Of a DNA stretch of 64,000 bases, positions 12,429 through 23,500 are shown one piece after another. The stretch is from assembly GCA_913057725.1 (NCBI GenBank), contig CAJXOS010000007.1, forward strand, positions 18,344 to 82,343, in the 5' to 3' direction. The first letter of the stretch is position 1. The number at the start of each line of letters is the position of its first letter. This stretch comes from an uncultured Lewinella sp. (GTDB taxonomy: Bacteria; Bacteroidota; Bacteroidia; Chitinophagales; Saprospiraceae). Position numbers and translations under genes: made by a program. The notes beneath the pieces are model-generated. The model saw only the letters and a list, made by a program, of their open reading frames with translations. It had not been told where the DNA came from and did no database searches.

Positions 12429-15400
12429 TTAGTTATTTGATCCGTAAGGGATCGTCAATTGTCGCTCGGTATTCGGTGTATCAGTACCTGGTAATACATA
12501 GCGCACTTTAACACCATAATCACCATAGTATGGGTAGATGAAGGACCACCCGTTGAAGTCCAGCATGTACTGCGGTACGTTGTTGTTATCCACGATGTAG
12601 TCGGCTACATCCTGAGAGTACTCGAAGTAGTCGCGGATCATGTTGTACGGTAGGTCATAGATGACACCGGTAACCGGTAGCGGTACACTGGCCGAACCGT
12701 TCAACTTATCATCTTCCGTCAGACGGTGTGGGGTGGCATTCTGATTCAAGAACACCGCAAAGCTTGGCACTTCGCCATACTCTTCCGTATCACGCCAAGA
12801 CAATTCTACCTGCGATTGCGGGAAGTGATCATACATCATCGGGGCAATGGTCGTATTGAACCAGTTGTTTGGTGTAGCCGTAAGATCCGCCTCCAACTGA
12901 ATGAGTGGTGCTACATCATCGTGTCCGTTGAAGTAACCTTCTTGATCAAATTCATCGAAGAATTCATTACCCTCTACATAAATACCGAATTGGTCAACAG
13001 TCAAGGACGAACTGTCTGCGATGAAGAGCGGCAAGAACCAATAGTTGGAGAAGTCCAAAGCGTTCATCTTCTCATCGAAAGTATTGTACAGACTCGTGCG
13101 GAAATGCGCAGTGTAGAAGTCTTTCTCCTTCAGCTCGCTTAAGCTCGTCTCTGCCACTTTCGACTGTACAACAAGTGTTGTGTATTCGCCATCAGATTCA
13201 TCGTTCTGGTAGTTGATGAGCTCCTGCTCAATTTCAGCAACGTTGGAGTCTACCTCGTCGCTACTTGGAGCAACAGGCTTGTTCATGAGTGAAACTTGAG
13301 TCACGGTATTGCTGGTCAAATTGCTAGCAGGAATGCTGAAGCTCACCCGGCGATTCGCATAGGAGAAGCCAGAAGCAGCTGTTTCATTACTGTTTTGGTA
13401 GAAGACTAATTCCTGGTTCCAATCGTCAGGATCTAGCGCAAAGCTTGGCTCCGACTTGAATAGGTATGGCTGACCTTGCTTCAACTGAATGTAGCCATTG
13501 CCACTTTCACCCGGGAGGAAGTTAAACTGATCAATCAGTGGGTAACTGTAGGCAATATTGTGGTGAGGGATATAATCCGGTGCACCACCCGTAGTGAAGT
13601 TGTAGTCTGCCGTTTGCTCGAACGGTGTATTGTTATCATCCAATAGTACCGACCAGCTTGACGATCCTTCTGGGCGCTTTTCGAAACGAACGCGTACCAA
13701 GAAGTTATACTCTGTGTAACCCGCCAAGATATCAGATGGCGTGAATACGACTACATCATTGTTATCATTCCAGTTGTACTCACCAGGTACGACTTCACCG
13801 GTGCCAACATTAGTAATGTCGAAAGCATACATCATCGGACGATACTGAGTAAGATTACCCTCATCATCACGCAACTCGAAGATGTTGCCAATTGGTAGGT
13901 TGAAGGTTACCTGTGGGCGGATGAATACATCTACCTCGTCGGTATCATTTTCATTCGGTTGGGTACTTCCAATTAGTTCGATACCTGCTAGTGGGCTAGC
14001 ACCGACGATTTCACATTTCTCTCCAAGTTCAAATTCGAAGCGGCAACGTCCAGAAACAAGACCGCCTAAGATGCTGTAACGACCACCCACGATACCTTTC
14101 ATCCACATCGGATTAGGTAACTGAGCGGCAAGAACGGCTGCTGCTGCAAGCGAGAGGATTTCGAAATCACCGCTCACACCAAATACATCTACATGCAAAC
14201 CGATCGCTCCTTCAATGTAACCCCAAACCTGACCAGTAGCGTACCAGCCGTTGATACCGATGGGCTCGGAGCTGTTCTCATTACCGGCACAACGTGCTGC
14301 TTCACCGAGGTTAAGCATCATTACGTCGAAGCCTGCTCCTGCACTAAACTCGGCGTAGAAGGCCAAGAAAGAAATATCAGGTACGGACAGCTGCATGGAA
14401 GCACCGAACATCAGGCCGTTACCGCCTTGGAAGCGTGGGTCGTCGGGGTTGATAACCGTTATTTCACCCAAGATGTCCTGGACCTCAGGTGGTAGGGCAG
14501 GGAATGGTGGTAGGTTCATACCGGCATCCAGGTAGGCCGTGAGCAGGAGTCCCATATTCCCCCAGTCAATGCCACCCTCGGCACCGTCAACTTCATCATC
14601 AGGCGTTGTGCCAGCAAGATCAGCCAAAGGACCAAGATCGTAGCTCAACATAATGCGATTGTCTGGCGTACCTAAGTGGATATACCAGGTGCTTGGGTCT
14701 GCATGAATAACACCTGTACCCGCGAGATTTTCATCGTAGGCTCCGGAGACAACACCTCCAGCAATGTTCACATACATATCCAGCTGGGCATGGAAGGCTT
14801 CGTTGTCGAAGTCGAATTCCATAGCCAGGATTGCTCGTACTGCCGGATCCTCTTCAGCCGGTGGTGTCAAGAACTTGGCATCTCCTTCGAAGGCGATTTG
14901 GGATAAACCGCCATTAGCATTGAAGATGATCTCGAACATCACATCCGCATTAAAGGTCTCTCTACTCGCCAGACCAATTCCTAGGCGGGCTCGAATACCA
15001 ATGCCAGCGCTCTCGTCCGGAATATATTGGACACCTGAAAGCGACATGCCAATATTACTTTCAGCATCTTCCGGATCTCCTTCTTCTTCCTCACCATCAA
15101 TTTCTACATCCTCTTCTCCGGCCCTACTCATGTGATAGGAGGCACCACCACCAAAGCCGTAAAGTGCCAGACCGGTGGTTCCAATCATGATTCCCGGATT
15201 AAAGGACGCCATTGCATCAGCAAACCAGTAGCGATAGCCATCAACTTTACCGAACTGTACAATAGCTTCGACCTCTAGGCTGGGGTCAAAACTGGCTTCG
15301 ATGGCCGCCCGGAATCCGGATCCATATTGCGGCGTGTCCTCGTAGAAGAGTATTGAACCAAAGAGTGAGTAGCCAGGGCCACTGACATCCAGCGACAACT

Positions 15401-18400
15401 CATCGACTACCACTCCTTCAAAGGTCCAATTCTGTCTTCCAGAATCATCGATTTCTATACCAGATAATAGCCGGACTTGCCCTCCGGCAGAAAACCCGCC
15501 ATCGTCAGCACTCATTAGGTTGACTTCGGCATTGATCAAAAGTGTAACTACGTCTTCCTCCTGGTAGAGCCCAAGTTCATTAATCGTCACCGGGAAACCA
15601 GCCATAGATATGGGTTCTCCTTCTTCCCCGACCAATTGCCAACTACCAATATTGATGAGATAAGGCGCGGCTGTACTTAGTTCAAAGTCCTGGAAGGCGA
15701 CGGATGGTATCACCAGTTTGTCGGGGGCATCCGCGGATTTATTACTACCCACAGAGGAGTTCATGCTCGCCATACCATGGAGTATAGCCGAAGCGCTGAA
15801 GGTACGCTCCTCGGTGTCGTATTCTACAGAGATTTCGGTATCAGCGTAGAGCTCTAGCTGTGCTTGCCAGGCACTCATACTCACGTCTTCGGTTAGAGCT
15901 AAACTGAAGAAATAACCTTGTGCGGGTTGGATCAAACAGCCGTAAGCCAGTGGATCATCAAGTGCCGGTACTTCTAATAAACCAGCCATGGCAGCATGAT
16001 TAAACTGATTGGATATCACACCGATCTCCAAGGAGTCTACAGCAAAGGCCCAGGACCCAATTCGACCCTGTTCGAGGGAAAGGATGTTTGTAGCAAATAC
16101 ATTACCACTGAATCCGGTATAATCAATAATAATATTGGTGGCACCTACTTCAATAGGATCATCACCATCACTGAAGCTCTCCGGTAGCTTGATGTTCAAG
16201 GCCGACATAAAGAAGCCTGTCCACAGTGGGCTATCAGCTCCAGCTTCTCCTTCTACGTCAGGGTGGGAATACTCTTCGGGGAATACCACTGACTCTGGAG
16301 TTACTGAATCACTAAAGTCAAATACCGCACTTTCTACCGACCAGGCCCAGTCCTGCAGGTCAGGAAGCTCGAATGGCGTCATGCTGATTTCTGCAACGAA
16401 TTCTCCCCAGCCTGGCATGTTGGTCAGGAAGGAGGCCGTTACGAAGCCCTCGTCCAGGCGCTCCCAAGTAGTATCATCTACTGGAACGATGAGGTCACGG
16501 CAGAAGGCAATTTCACCAGCCATACCGATGGCAGAAACGCCCTCACAGTTCCATGCTACGTAGGTGTCGTCTCCACCAGCGATGGTCATCAAAATTTTAT
16601 CACTGAGTTCGATTTCCACATCGGAGGCCAGCGTTAAGTTGGATTCACCAATCAAACCACCAGGGTGGAAGTTGGCGGTACTCTGGAATGCAACGTAGCG
16701 ATCTGCTACTGGAATTTCGGCCGACATAAATGCACTCAAGCTTGCACCAGTAGTGGTGAAGGTCATAGATTCGATCACAATCATATTGGGGTCTTCACCT
16801 AAGGTAATCGGCAAGAAGACACCACCTAAGTGCTCCAATAAAGCTTGGGTATCCAATTCGCCAGCTTCTTCCTCTTCCTCCTCCTCTTCTTCGGCTTCTT
16901 CTTCCTCGCCATCACCTTCTTCTCCATCTTCTTCCTCATCTCCCTCTGGTGGATATACCTCACCACACAGGGTAGTGGGCGGAGCAGCAGCTTCTTCCTC
17001 CTCAATTTCTTCTGGTGTCATTACGTCGGAGAGCATTCCCCAACCATTTTCCAAAGCATTGACCTCGCCGTCATATACTTCATTAAGTTCATTGACATAG
17101 AGCCCTTCGAAGGTGCTAATTACGCGCAAGCCTAACCAAGGAACCGTCACTAAACCAGTACCGTCCCAACTGTCAGGGTCTTCAGCATTGGGCTCAGCTT
17201 GGGTGATCTTAAGATCAAAACCACCCAGGTTAACCACAGTGCCAAACTCCAATTCAGTAGCAGGATTGGTATTGGAAGGTTGCGGTAGGGTAAACTCATC
17301 TGTGCAATCAAACTCCGCTGGATCGAACTCGATGAGTGGAGTTGAGAAGGTATCTACTGGCGAGAATGGCCCAGCAGAAGTACCATTACAGAGCGTCTGA
17401 ATCTGATACTCATAGGTAGTACCGTCGGTGAGCTCTGATAGGGTGTGGGATATATTCAGTGTCTCATCCTCATACCAATTAGCATCTGTTCGTCCGTATT
17501 CCCGATAGCGAATCAAATACGTATTGTAGCCAGGATTTGGCTGCCAGTTGAGAGCTGCTTGGGTTTCATTCACTACCGTTGCGGAAATACCTTGTGGATA
17601 AGTACAGGTTTCTCCGTAGGTGAAGAACTGTGGTGCACTCCAACCCTCATTGTAAAAGGCGTTCTGCATCGTCAGATCCGAGGCACGAACCCGCATCAAA
17701 TACTGGCCGCCTTGATAAAGCTGTGGGTCGGCAGGACTAATCAGTGCGGAGGTCGTCATATTCACCACCTGTTCGATATACGGCTGCTCAAACTCGAAGA
17801 TGAGATCTGGCGTGAGGCCATCTTCGGGATTGTATTCGAAAATCTGTAGGGTGTACTCTACTGGGAATCCTCCTACGTGGCGCTCTTGCCACTGTACACC
17901 CAGGTTTTGTGGACTGGTAGCAATCTGCTGGCCAATTGGAGACAGGATAACTGGTGGGTCATGAAGAATGACATTCATGCTCGTACAACCAACCAAGGAT
18001 ACGGGAGATTCATTGCTACGGTCGTAATCATAAACCGTGAAACAAACCGAATAGAAGCCTTCCGGTAAGCGACCTTCAGACAGGTATTGCTCACGGGTAT
18101 AACCAGAGAAGTCCAGGTTGTTGATATCTAGGTATTCGCCCAGTTCTACGCCAGAGAGTTGGGTGGGAACACCAAAAGAAAGTGTAATCGGATTGGGTAC
18201 CAAGTTCTCCTTGGTGGTAAGAGTGATGCCCTGGCCAGAGATTTCCACTTTCAAGCGTACCTGATAGGAGAGCTCGTTGCGGTCGTTTAAGACCAAGGTT
18301 GTACCAAGGCGTTCCAAACCTGGGGCCACCATGTCAGCGAGGTTGCCGGTATGTGGTGGAACCGACTGTGTGGCGATGGTTACGGGAAAAACCTGGGCAA

Positions 18401-18467
18401 GGCCAGGTAGTGCACCAAATACCAAAAGAGTTAGACTAAGAACGGTAGCTAAACAATGCTTATTCAT
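12429..18467 (-). CDS. Giant (2012-residue) exported Fn3-containing protein with poly-acidic tract
   Basis: Signal peptide at residues 1-25 (MNKHCLATVL..., cleavage after GLAQ). Residues about 170-285 and 287-376 resemble two Fn3 modules (the second contains AALNWQPNPGYNTYLIRYRE). Residues about 509-537 are almost only Glu and Asp. The following 1000 residues are beta-rich and Gly-rich, with phrases like ASYHMSRAG and MSLSGVQYIPDE that recall barrel or lamellar surface proteins. A C-terminal region of mixed beta domains follows. No sorting domain is seen. The size and four-gene context suggest a surface or extracellular structural protein working with the barrel protein upstream and the SprB-repeat protein downstream. 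I do not recognise the central region and assign no activity. Its stop overlaps the next ORF's upstream ATG; the gene before it ends 41 bases away. Confidence 0.85.
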   Translation of the reverse strand: MNKHCLATVLSLTLLVFGALPGLAQVFPVTIATQSVPPHTGNLADMVAPGLERLGTTLVLNDRNELSYQVRLKVEISGQGITLTTKENLVPNPITLSFGVPTQLSGVELGEYLDINNLDFSGYTREQYLSEGRLPEGFYSVCFTVYDYDRSNESPVSLVGCTSMNVILHDPPVILSPIGQQIATSPQNLGVQWQERHVGGFPVEYTLQIFEYNPEDGLTPDLIFEFEQPYIEQVVNMTTSALISPADPQLYQGGQYLMRVRASDLTMQNAFYNEGWSAPQFFTYGETCTYPQGISATVVNETQAALNWQPNPGYNTYLIRYREYGRTDANWYEDETLNISHTLSELTDGTTYEYQIQTLCNGTSAGPFSPVDTFSTPLIEFDPAEFDCTDEFTLPQPSNTNPATELEFGTVVNLGGFDLKITQAEPNAEDPDSWDGTGLVTVPWLGLRVISTFEGLYVNELNEVYDGEVNALENGWGMLSDVMTPEEIEEEEAAAPPTTLCGEVYPPEGDEEEDGEEGDGEEEEAEEEEEEEEEAGELDTQALLEHLGGVFLPITLGEDPNMIVIESMTFTTTGASLSAFMSAEIPVADRYVAFQSTANFHPGGLIGESNLTLASDVEIELSDKILMTIAGGDDTYVAWNCEGVSAIGMAGEIAFCRDLIVPVDDTTWERLDEGFVTASFLTNMPGWGEFVAEISMTPFELPDLQDWAWSVESAVFDFSDSVTPESVVFPEEYSHPDVEGEAGADSPLWTGFFMSALNIKLPESFSDGDDPIEVGATNIIIDYTGFSGNVFATNILSLEQGRIGSWAFAVDSLEIGVISNQFNHAAMAGLLEVPALDDPLAYGCLIQPAQGYFFSLALTEDVSMSAWQAQLELYADTEISVEYDTEERTFSASAILHGMASMNSSVGSNKSADAPDKLVIPSVAFQDFELSTAAPYLINIGSWQLVGEEGEPISMAGFPVTINELGLYQEEDVVTLLINAEVNLMSADDGGFSAGGQVRLLSGIEIDDSGRQNWTFEGVVVDELSLDVSGPGYSLFGSILFYEDTPQYGSGFRAAIEASFDPSLEVEAIVQFGKVDGYRYWFADAMASFNPGIMIGTTGLALYGFGGGASYHMSRAGEEDVEIDGEEEEGDPEDAESNIGMSLSGVQYIPDESAGIGIRARLGIGLASRETFNADVMFEIIFNANGGLSQIAFEGDAKFLTPPAEEDPAVRAILAMEFDFDNEAFHAQLDMYVNIAGGVVSGAYDENLAGTGVIHADPSTWYIHLGTPDNRIMLSYDLGPLADLAGTTPDDEVDGAEGGIDWGNMGLLLTAYLDAGMNLPPFPALPPEVQDILGEITVINPDDPRFQGGNGLMFGASMQLSVPDISFLAFYAEFSAGAGFDVMMLNLGEAARCAGNENSSEPIGINGWYATGQVWGYIEGAIGLHVDVFGVSGDFEILSLAAAAVLAAQLPNPMWMKGIVGGRYSILGGLVSGRCRFEFELGEKCEIVGASPLAGIELIGSTQPNENDTDEVDVFIRPQVTFNLPIGNIFELRDDEGNLTQYRPMMYAFDITNVGTGEVVPGEYNWNDNNDVVVFTPSDILAGYTEYNFLVRVRFEKRPEGSSSWSVLLDDNNTPFEQTADYNFTTGGAPDYIPHHNIAYSYPLIDQFNFLPGESGNGYIQLKQGQPYLFKSEPSFALDPDDWNQELVFYQNSNETAASGFSYANRRVSFSIPASNLTSNTVTQVSLMNKPVAPSSDEVDSNVAEIEQELINYQNDESDGEYTTLVVQSKVAETSLSELKEKDFYTAHFRTSLYNTFDEKMNALDFSNYWFLPLFIADSSSLTVDQFGIYVEGNEFFDEFDQEGYFNGHDDVAPLIQLEADLTATPNNWFNTTIAPMMYDHFPQSQVELSWRDTEEYGEVPSFAVFLNQNATPHRLTEDDKLNGSASVPLPVTGVIYDLPYNMIRDYFEYSQDVADYIVDNNNVPQYMLDFNGWSFIYPYYGDYGVKVRYVLPGTDTPNTERQLTIPYGSNN

Positions 18468-18508
18468 AGAGCAAAAGGCTAAATGAGTTTTGGATGTGGT
18501 TCAAGGGA

Positions 18509-20254
18509 TTAATAGAGGCGCAAATCGGCGCCAAAGCGGTAACCATAACTGATCCGGCCATACCATTCGGAGAAATCCATGACATCGTCGGAAGAGCTGT
18601 TGCGGTTAATGAAGCTATTGGTGAAGGAGATGTTATGATCTTCCAGGAAATTATAGGAGGCACCAACAGTTAGGTTCAGAACATTGGAGTTCGGGCCATT
18701 CTCCTGCGACACCCAATTGTAGGTTGCCCTGAATTGAGTTTGTAGTTGCCGCTCGAGGAAACCCTTCGAAACGGCTAGGGTAGGGGAGACGGTATTGTTA
18801 TCGAAGTCCGAGAGTTCGGTCTGATTATAGTTAAGGGCTGCGGTAAAGCGCATATCACGATCCGTATTATTGATCGTGTACATTAAGCTTCCGTTGAAGA
18901 AGCGAGAATCTGCATCAGGCTGTACCACCTCATCAATGATACTTTTCGCTTGCTGGTAAGAAACCATCATAGTGATGGAGGAAGGCCGGGTCCGATCGGA
19001 AGAGAGATTGTAGGTACCCACCACATTTGCAGTGTTAGTGGTCTGTGCCAGTAAAATGGAATCTACAATAGCAGCTGGATCGGCGAGAGCCCGTAAGCGA
19101 GTGGTGTTTTCGAAGTTGGAGTAAGACGAAGAAAACGCCCATTTTTCGTTTGGAACGTAACTAGCATTCACCGAACCCACCGCACGACGGGTTCCATTTT
19201 GCTCGAAGTCGTCGAGGTTGGTGTTTTCTAAACCACCGTTAGCGAATAGGGTCAATTTGTTTTCCAGGAAGGAGGTGGAGAAACCAGCGGTGTAGTACTC
19301 CGCATCACTCAAAAAGAAAAGTGCACCTAAAGTGCGAAAGCCACGATCGATACGTTCGTAGCCAATGTTGGTGCTAAAGCGTTTGGGACTATAAACCAAG
19401 CGAGTGCGGATGGCATCGCCATCGGTGATGGTTTCATTGGGATTAAATAGGCCCAAGAGCGAGTTGCTGTTATTGACATCGTCATCTAGTAATTCGGTTA
19501 GGCGGCGGTCTTCGTTGGTCACACTATGTGCGTACTCTAATTCCACCGATACATTCTTGACTACTTTCTGCTTAGCAGTAGCACTAGCTACCATATTTTC
19601 AGCAGGTGCTAGGGAGGTGCCCGTCGGCTGAATAATTGAGTTTTCATCATCAGAAGCAGCGAAAAAGATCAGATTATACTCACTGCCTTTATTCTTATAG
19701 CCGGTTTTGAAACCGTAACCTGTTCTTTCGTAAGAAGGATCAAGGGCCTGTTGGCTGTTCAGGTCTTCTGCTCTGGCGCGGCGCAGGCGGCCGTACATGC
19801 CGGAAACGTAAAAATTTCCGGGTTCGAGCTCGAAGCCTGCCCCCCGGAAATTAATGCTGTTCAAAGTGTATTTAGAATAGTTGAGACTACGATCGCCTAA
19901 ATGCAGGGTAGCCCACTTGTAGGTAGGGCTAATGCCAGCGAAGGTGTAGCTCGGAAGATTAAACTCCTGATTGCCATCGGAAAATGCCAGCGAAAAAGGC
20001 GCTGATATTCCCAAGTATCGTAGGTTGAGACTGGCCAGTGCTCGCCACTGTAGGGCATCACGTCGAGGGTCAATCCCATTGCTGAAATAAAAGTTGTTCG
20101 ACAAGCGTAAGCCACCGCTGATCTGGAGATCACGGTTTTCGCTTGTATTAATGCTCTCTAAATTCTGAGCCGATAGCGGCAGGGTCAATACCGCTAGCAC
20201 AAACAATAACCAATAGGGAATGAATGTACCTTTTACGGGAGTAGCTAGGGCCAT
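18509..20254 (-). CDS. Outer-membrane beta-barrel protein, first gene of the adhesin operon
   Basis: 581 residues. An N-terminal hydrophobic segment ending in LTLPLSAQ is a signal peptide. The mature part alternates polar and hydrophobic residues with many aromatic girdle residues and short turns (FSLAFSDGNQEF, YKWATLHLGDRSLNYSKY, GFKTGYKNKGSEYNLIFFAA), and ends in strand-like sequence finishing RFGADLRLY with a terminal aromatic. These are features of an outer-membrane barrel of about 20 strands. It is not the roughly 300-residue PorP/SprF type that usually accompanies SprB-like adhesins. As first gene of the operon it may anchor or help export the large proteins encoded after it; that is inference from position. 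Confidence 0.8.
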   Translation of the reverse strand: MALATPVKGTFIPYWLLFVLAVLTLPLSAQNLESINTSENRDLQISGGLRLSNNFYFSNGIDPRRDALQWRALASLNLRYLGISAPFSLAFSDGNQEFNLPSYTFAGISPTYKWATLHLGDRSLNYSKYTLNSINFRGAGFELEPGNFYVSGMYGRLRRARAEDLNSQQALDPSYERTGYGFKTGYKNKGSEYNLIFFAASDDENSIIQPTGTSLAPAENMVASATAKQKVVKNVSVELEYAHSVTNEDRRLTELLDDDVNNSNSLLGLFNPNETITDGDAIRTRLVYSPKRFSTNIGYERIDRGFRTLGALFFLSDAEYYTAGFSTSFLENKLTLFANGGLENTNLDDFEQNGTRRAVGSVNASYVPNEKWAFSSSYSNFENTTRLRALADPAAIVDSILLAQTTNTANVVGTYNLSSDRTRPSSITMMVSYQQAKSIIDEVVQPDADSRFFNGSLMYTINNTDRDMRFTAALNYNQTELSDFDNNTVSPTLAVSKGFLERQLQTQFRATYNWVSQENGPNSNVLNLTVGASYNFLEDHNISFTNSFINRNSSSDDVMDFSEWYGRISYGYRFGADLRLY

Positions 20255-20498
20255 TACTTATATGAGTTTAAGGTCTATGCAAGCCAGTTGCATAGCGCCT
20301 AAGGATTTAGTCAGTTAGTGAACTACCGAGTAGTGGTTTGAATCTATAGTGTTCTTTGAAAATGGCGTTGAAAAACCTAAATCAGATAAAAAAGTAGTTA
20401 TACTAGGCTTTCAAGGGGAAAGGACGGGTTAGAGGCCGTCAGTGTGTATACTTTCGTGTGAAGTTGCTCGCAATATAGAGCTATGTGCCAAGAATAGT

Positions 20499-20540
20499 GG
20501 TGGACATTTTGATCAAATTGGTGGACATTTTTGTCAATTG
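20499..20540. promoter_or_regulatory. Two 21-base direct repeats, probable operator for the hybrid regulator
   Basis: Two copies of GGTGGACATTTT followed by a TCAA-containing tail lie head to tail at 20499-20519 and 20520-20540, a period of exactly 21 bases, or two helical turns. AraC-family DNA-binding domains commonly bind direct half-sites at this spacing. The site sits about 30 bases after the stop of the hybrid regulator and about 245 bases before the first ATG of the adhesin operon, within a 316-base gap (20255-20570). Nothing else in that gap was recognised; no confident TAnnTTTG-type promoter could be placed. Confidence 0.55.
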
Positions 20541-20570
20541 GAGCTAAGTGTTTGATTGTCAGAGGGGGAC

Positions 20571-23500
20571 TTAAGCACTTACGTCGCCCTCTTTTCTGTA
20601 CTCAGATGGTGATCGCCCAACGGCGCGTGAGAATACCCGCGAGAAGTATTTGGGATCACTAAAGCCCGTTTCATAGGCAATTTCCGCAACGTTCATCTCT
20701 GTGCTTACCAATAACTCTTGAGCACGCTGGATCCGAAGTGAGCGCATGAATCGAACGGGCGACATTCCCGTCAATGCAGATAACTTTCTACGAAGTTGAG
20801 ACTCACTTAATCCCAGCTCCCGGGCAAGTTGCTCGATTTCGAAATCGGGATTCTGGAGGTGGTGCATGATGATATCCTGCGTGCGATTTACGAACTGGTC
20901 TTCGATCGAATTATCCTCTGGGGCAAGCTCGCTAGATAATTCGTTTTTCTGCCATCTGGTCCGCAGTTTTTCACGCAGTGCAAGCAACTGTTCTACTCTT
21001 ACTTGGAGCTCTTCTTCATTGAAAGGCTTAGACAGATAAGCGTCGACTCCAACTCGCAGTCCTTCTAATTTAGTTTCCACTCCGGCTCTAGCGGTGAGCA
21101 TAATGACCGGGATGTGACTCGTACGCTCATCCGCTTTCAAGTGTTTACACACCTCTACGCCATCCATCTCCGGCATCATAACATCGGTGATAATTAAATC
21201 CGGAATAGCTTCCAGGGCCCTCTCCAACCCTTCTCGGCCATTAAGCGCAAACTCTATGTTGAACTTGGGGTCAAGGCAAGAGGCGATATAGTCTGCCATG
21301 TCCGTATTATCCTCAATGATAAGGATCTGTAATTCATCTTCTGGCGCCAATGGACTGAACGCTGGTGCCGGAGTATTTGCAGTTTGTTCTAAAGTAGTAG
21401 AGGGCTCAATCGTTTCTGCTGGTAGCGGTTGTTGAGGTGCATGGTGTGCGATCGGCAAAGAAACGGTAAAGGTGGTGCCTCTATTCACCTGACTCTCAAC
21501 GGTAATCTTTCCTCCTAACAATTCTACCAACTCCTTGGACAAGGAAAGGCCAATTCCAGTCCCGGATGGACTCGTTTTACCAGGGCGTTTCACTTGGTAA
21601 AATCGATCAAAGATATGCGGGAGTTGATCAGCCGGAATTCCTGCGCCGGAGTCTTTGACGGTAATTTCTAAGTGCTCTTCACCTTGCCTTAGACCAATGT
21701 GGATGATCCCTTTTGGAGGTGTGTACTTGATGGCATTGGACAATAGATTCGAGAGGATTTTCTCGAGCATTTCTACATCCGTATCCATTAGGAGTTCAGT
21801 AGCCTCCGCCTCAAAATTTAGGCTTATACCTTCTGCCTCAGCGAAAGAATCAAAAGATCTTACCTGGCGCTTAGTGAGCTCTACCACTGGAATTTGCACG
21901 TACCTGGGGGTCAGCTTCCCAGCCTCCAGCTTATTGATATCTAGAATCTCGTTGATTAGTTTGAGAAGGCGTTTCCCATTCTGCAAGATCAGTTGATGAT
22001 CTCCTATCGCTTCAGCAACCCGGTTTTTTGATAAGGATTTTAGCGAACGCTGAGCAGGCCCCAAAATCATCGTCAGCGGGGTGCGGAACTCATGAGAGAT
22101 ATTGGTGAAAAAGTTCGTCTTCAGTTCGTCCAGCTTACGAAGCTCTTGTGCTTCACGTTCCGCAAGTTGTTTGTTGAGCTGATAGCGATAGACAGTTATA
22201 ATGATGGCTACAGCCAGTAGGAAGTAGATCACCTTCGCCAGGTGTGACTTCCACCATGGCGGACGAATCTGAATCGCGTACTCTGTCGGTGCTTCCTGCC
22301 AAATGCCATGATGATTGGCTCCACGAAGTTGTAAGCTATAACGACCGGCAGGGAGGTTGGTGAAGGTTATTTTACCGTCATCTTCTAAGGGGAACCAACT
22401 ATTCTGAAAACCTTGCAAGCGATATTCAAACTTGTTTTTATAGGTCTGCTGATAATTCAGCATTGCTACTTCAAAACTGATGATGTTATCGCGATGCGTA
22501 AACGTAAACTGTCGATCGGAAGGCAGGAAATACTGGACGATTCGCTCATTTTGTTGCTCGGCTTCTTGGTATCGCGTCAAAGTGGTGATAATGGTCCGGG
22601 GGGCAAAGATGTCCAGTTGGAAGGCAAGCGGGTTAAAAGTGTTTAGTCCATTCGGGCCTCCAAAATACATCTGGCCAGTACGAGGGCTTCTGGCCGCTGC
22701 ATTAGGATTAAATTCATCTGCCTGCAGCCCATCACGTTGATCATACGTAAAGCACCTGCCGGTTTTAGGATCGAAACAGGCTAAGCCTTTGTTGGTACTC
22801 AGCCACAGCCGTCCTTGACGATCTCGTTGGATTCCGTAAATGACATTGTTAGGGAGTCCGTCTTGCTCCTGATAATGCTCAAATTCATTGGGTCTATCGT
22901 TTCGTATTACGTTCAGGCCACCTTGTGTGCCGATCCAAAGGTCACCTTCCGCATCTTCATGGATCGACCAAACAAAGTCATCAGAAAGGGAGGTCGGATT
23001 TCCACTTTCATGACGGTAACGGGTTATAACTCCCGTCTTCGGATCCAATCGATTTAGACCTCCGCCAAAGGTGCCAATCCAGAGCTGTCCGGACTGATCT
23101 TCGTGCAGGGTGAGTATTTCGTCGCTCGATAAGGAGTTGGCGTCATCCGGATTATGGATATAGGAAGTGAATGCAGCACTGGCCTTGTCCCAATAGTGCA
23201 CTCCGCTTTGGAACCCACCAATCCAAATATTGCCGTTGTTTGCTTCTGCAAGCGCGCGGACGGGCCCCACCTTCAAGGACGGATATCCAGTCCCCGCGTT
23301 TTCAAAGTTGACCCATTTAGTTGTATTCAACTGACTAGCCGTGTTAGCCCTGCCACTAGCAGGTAGAACACTTAGGCCATTGAAGGATCCAATCCAGAGG
23401 TTTCTTTCTCGGTCTTCCAACATGGCTCTCAGGCGATCAGAAGGGATACTTTGGGAATTGGAAGGCTGGTGCCGATGTACAGTAGCTTCACCAGTCGATT

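Noticed and set aside
16753..17135. Plus-strand frames rich in Ser or Phe/Leu opposite the acidic tract
   Set aside because: They are the complement of the GAA/GAG-rich codons of the poly-acidic segment and have no independent support.
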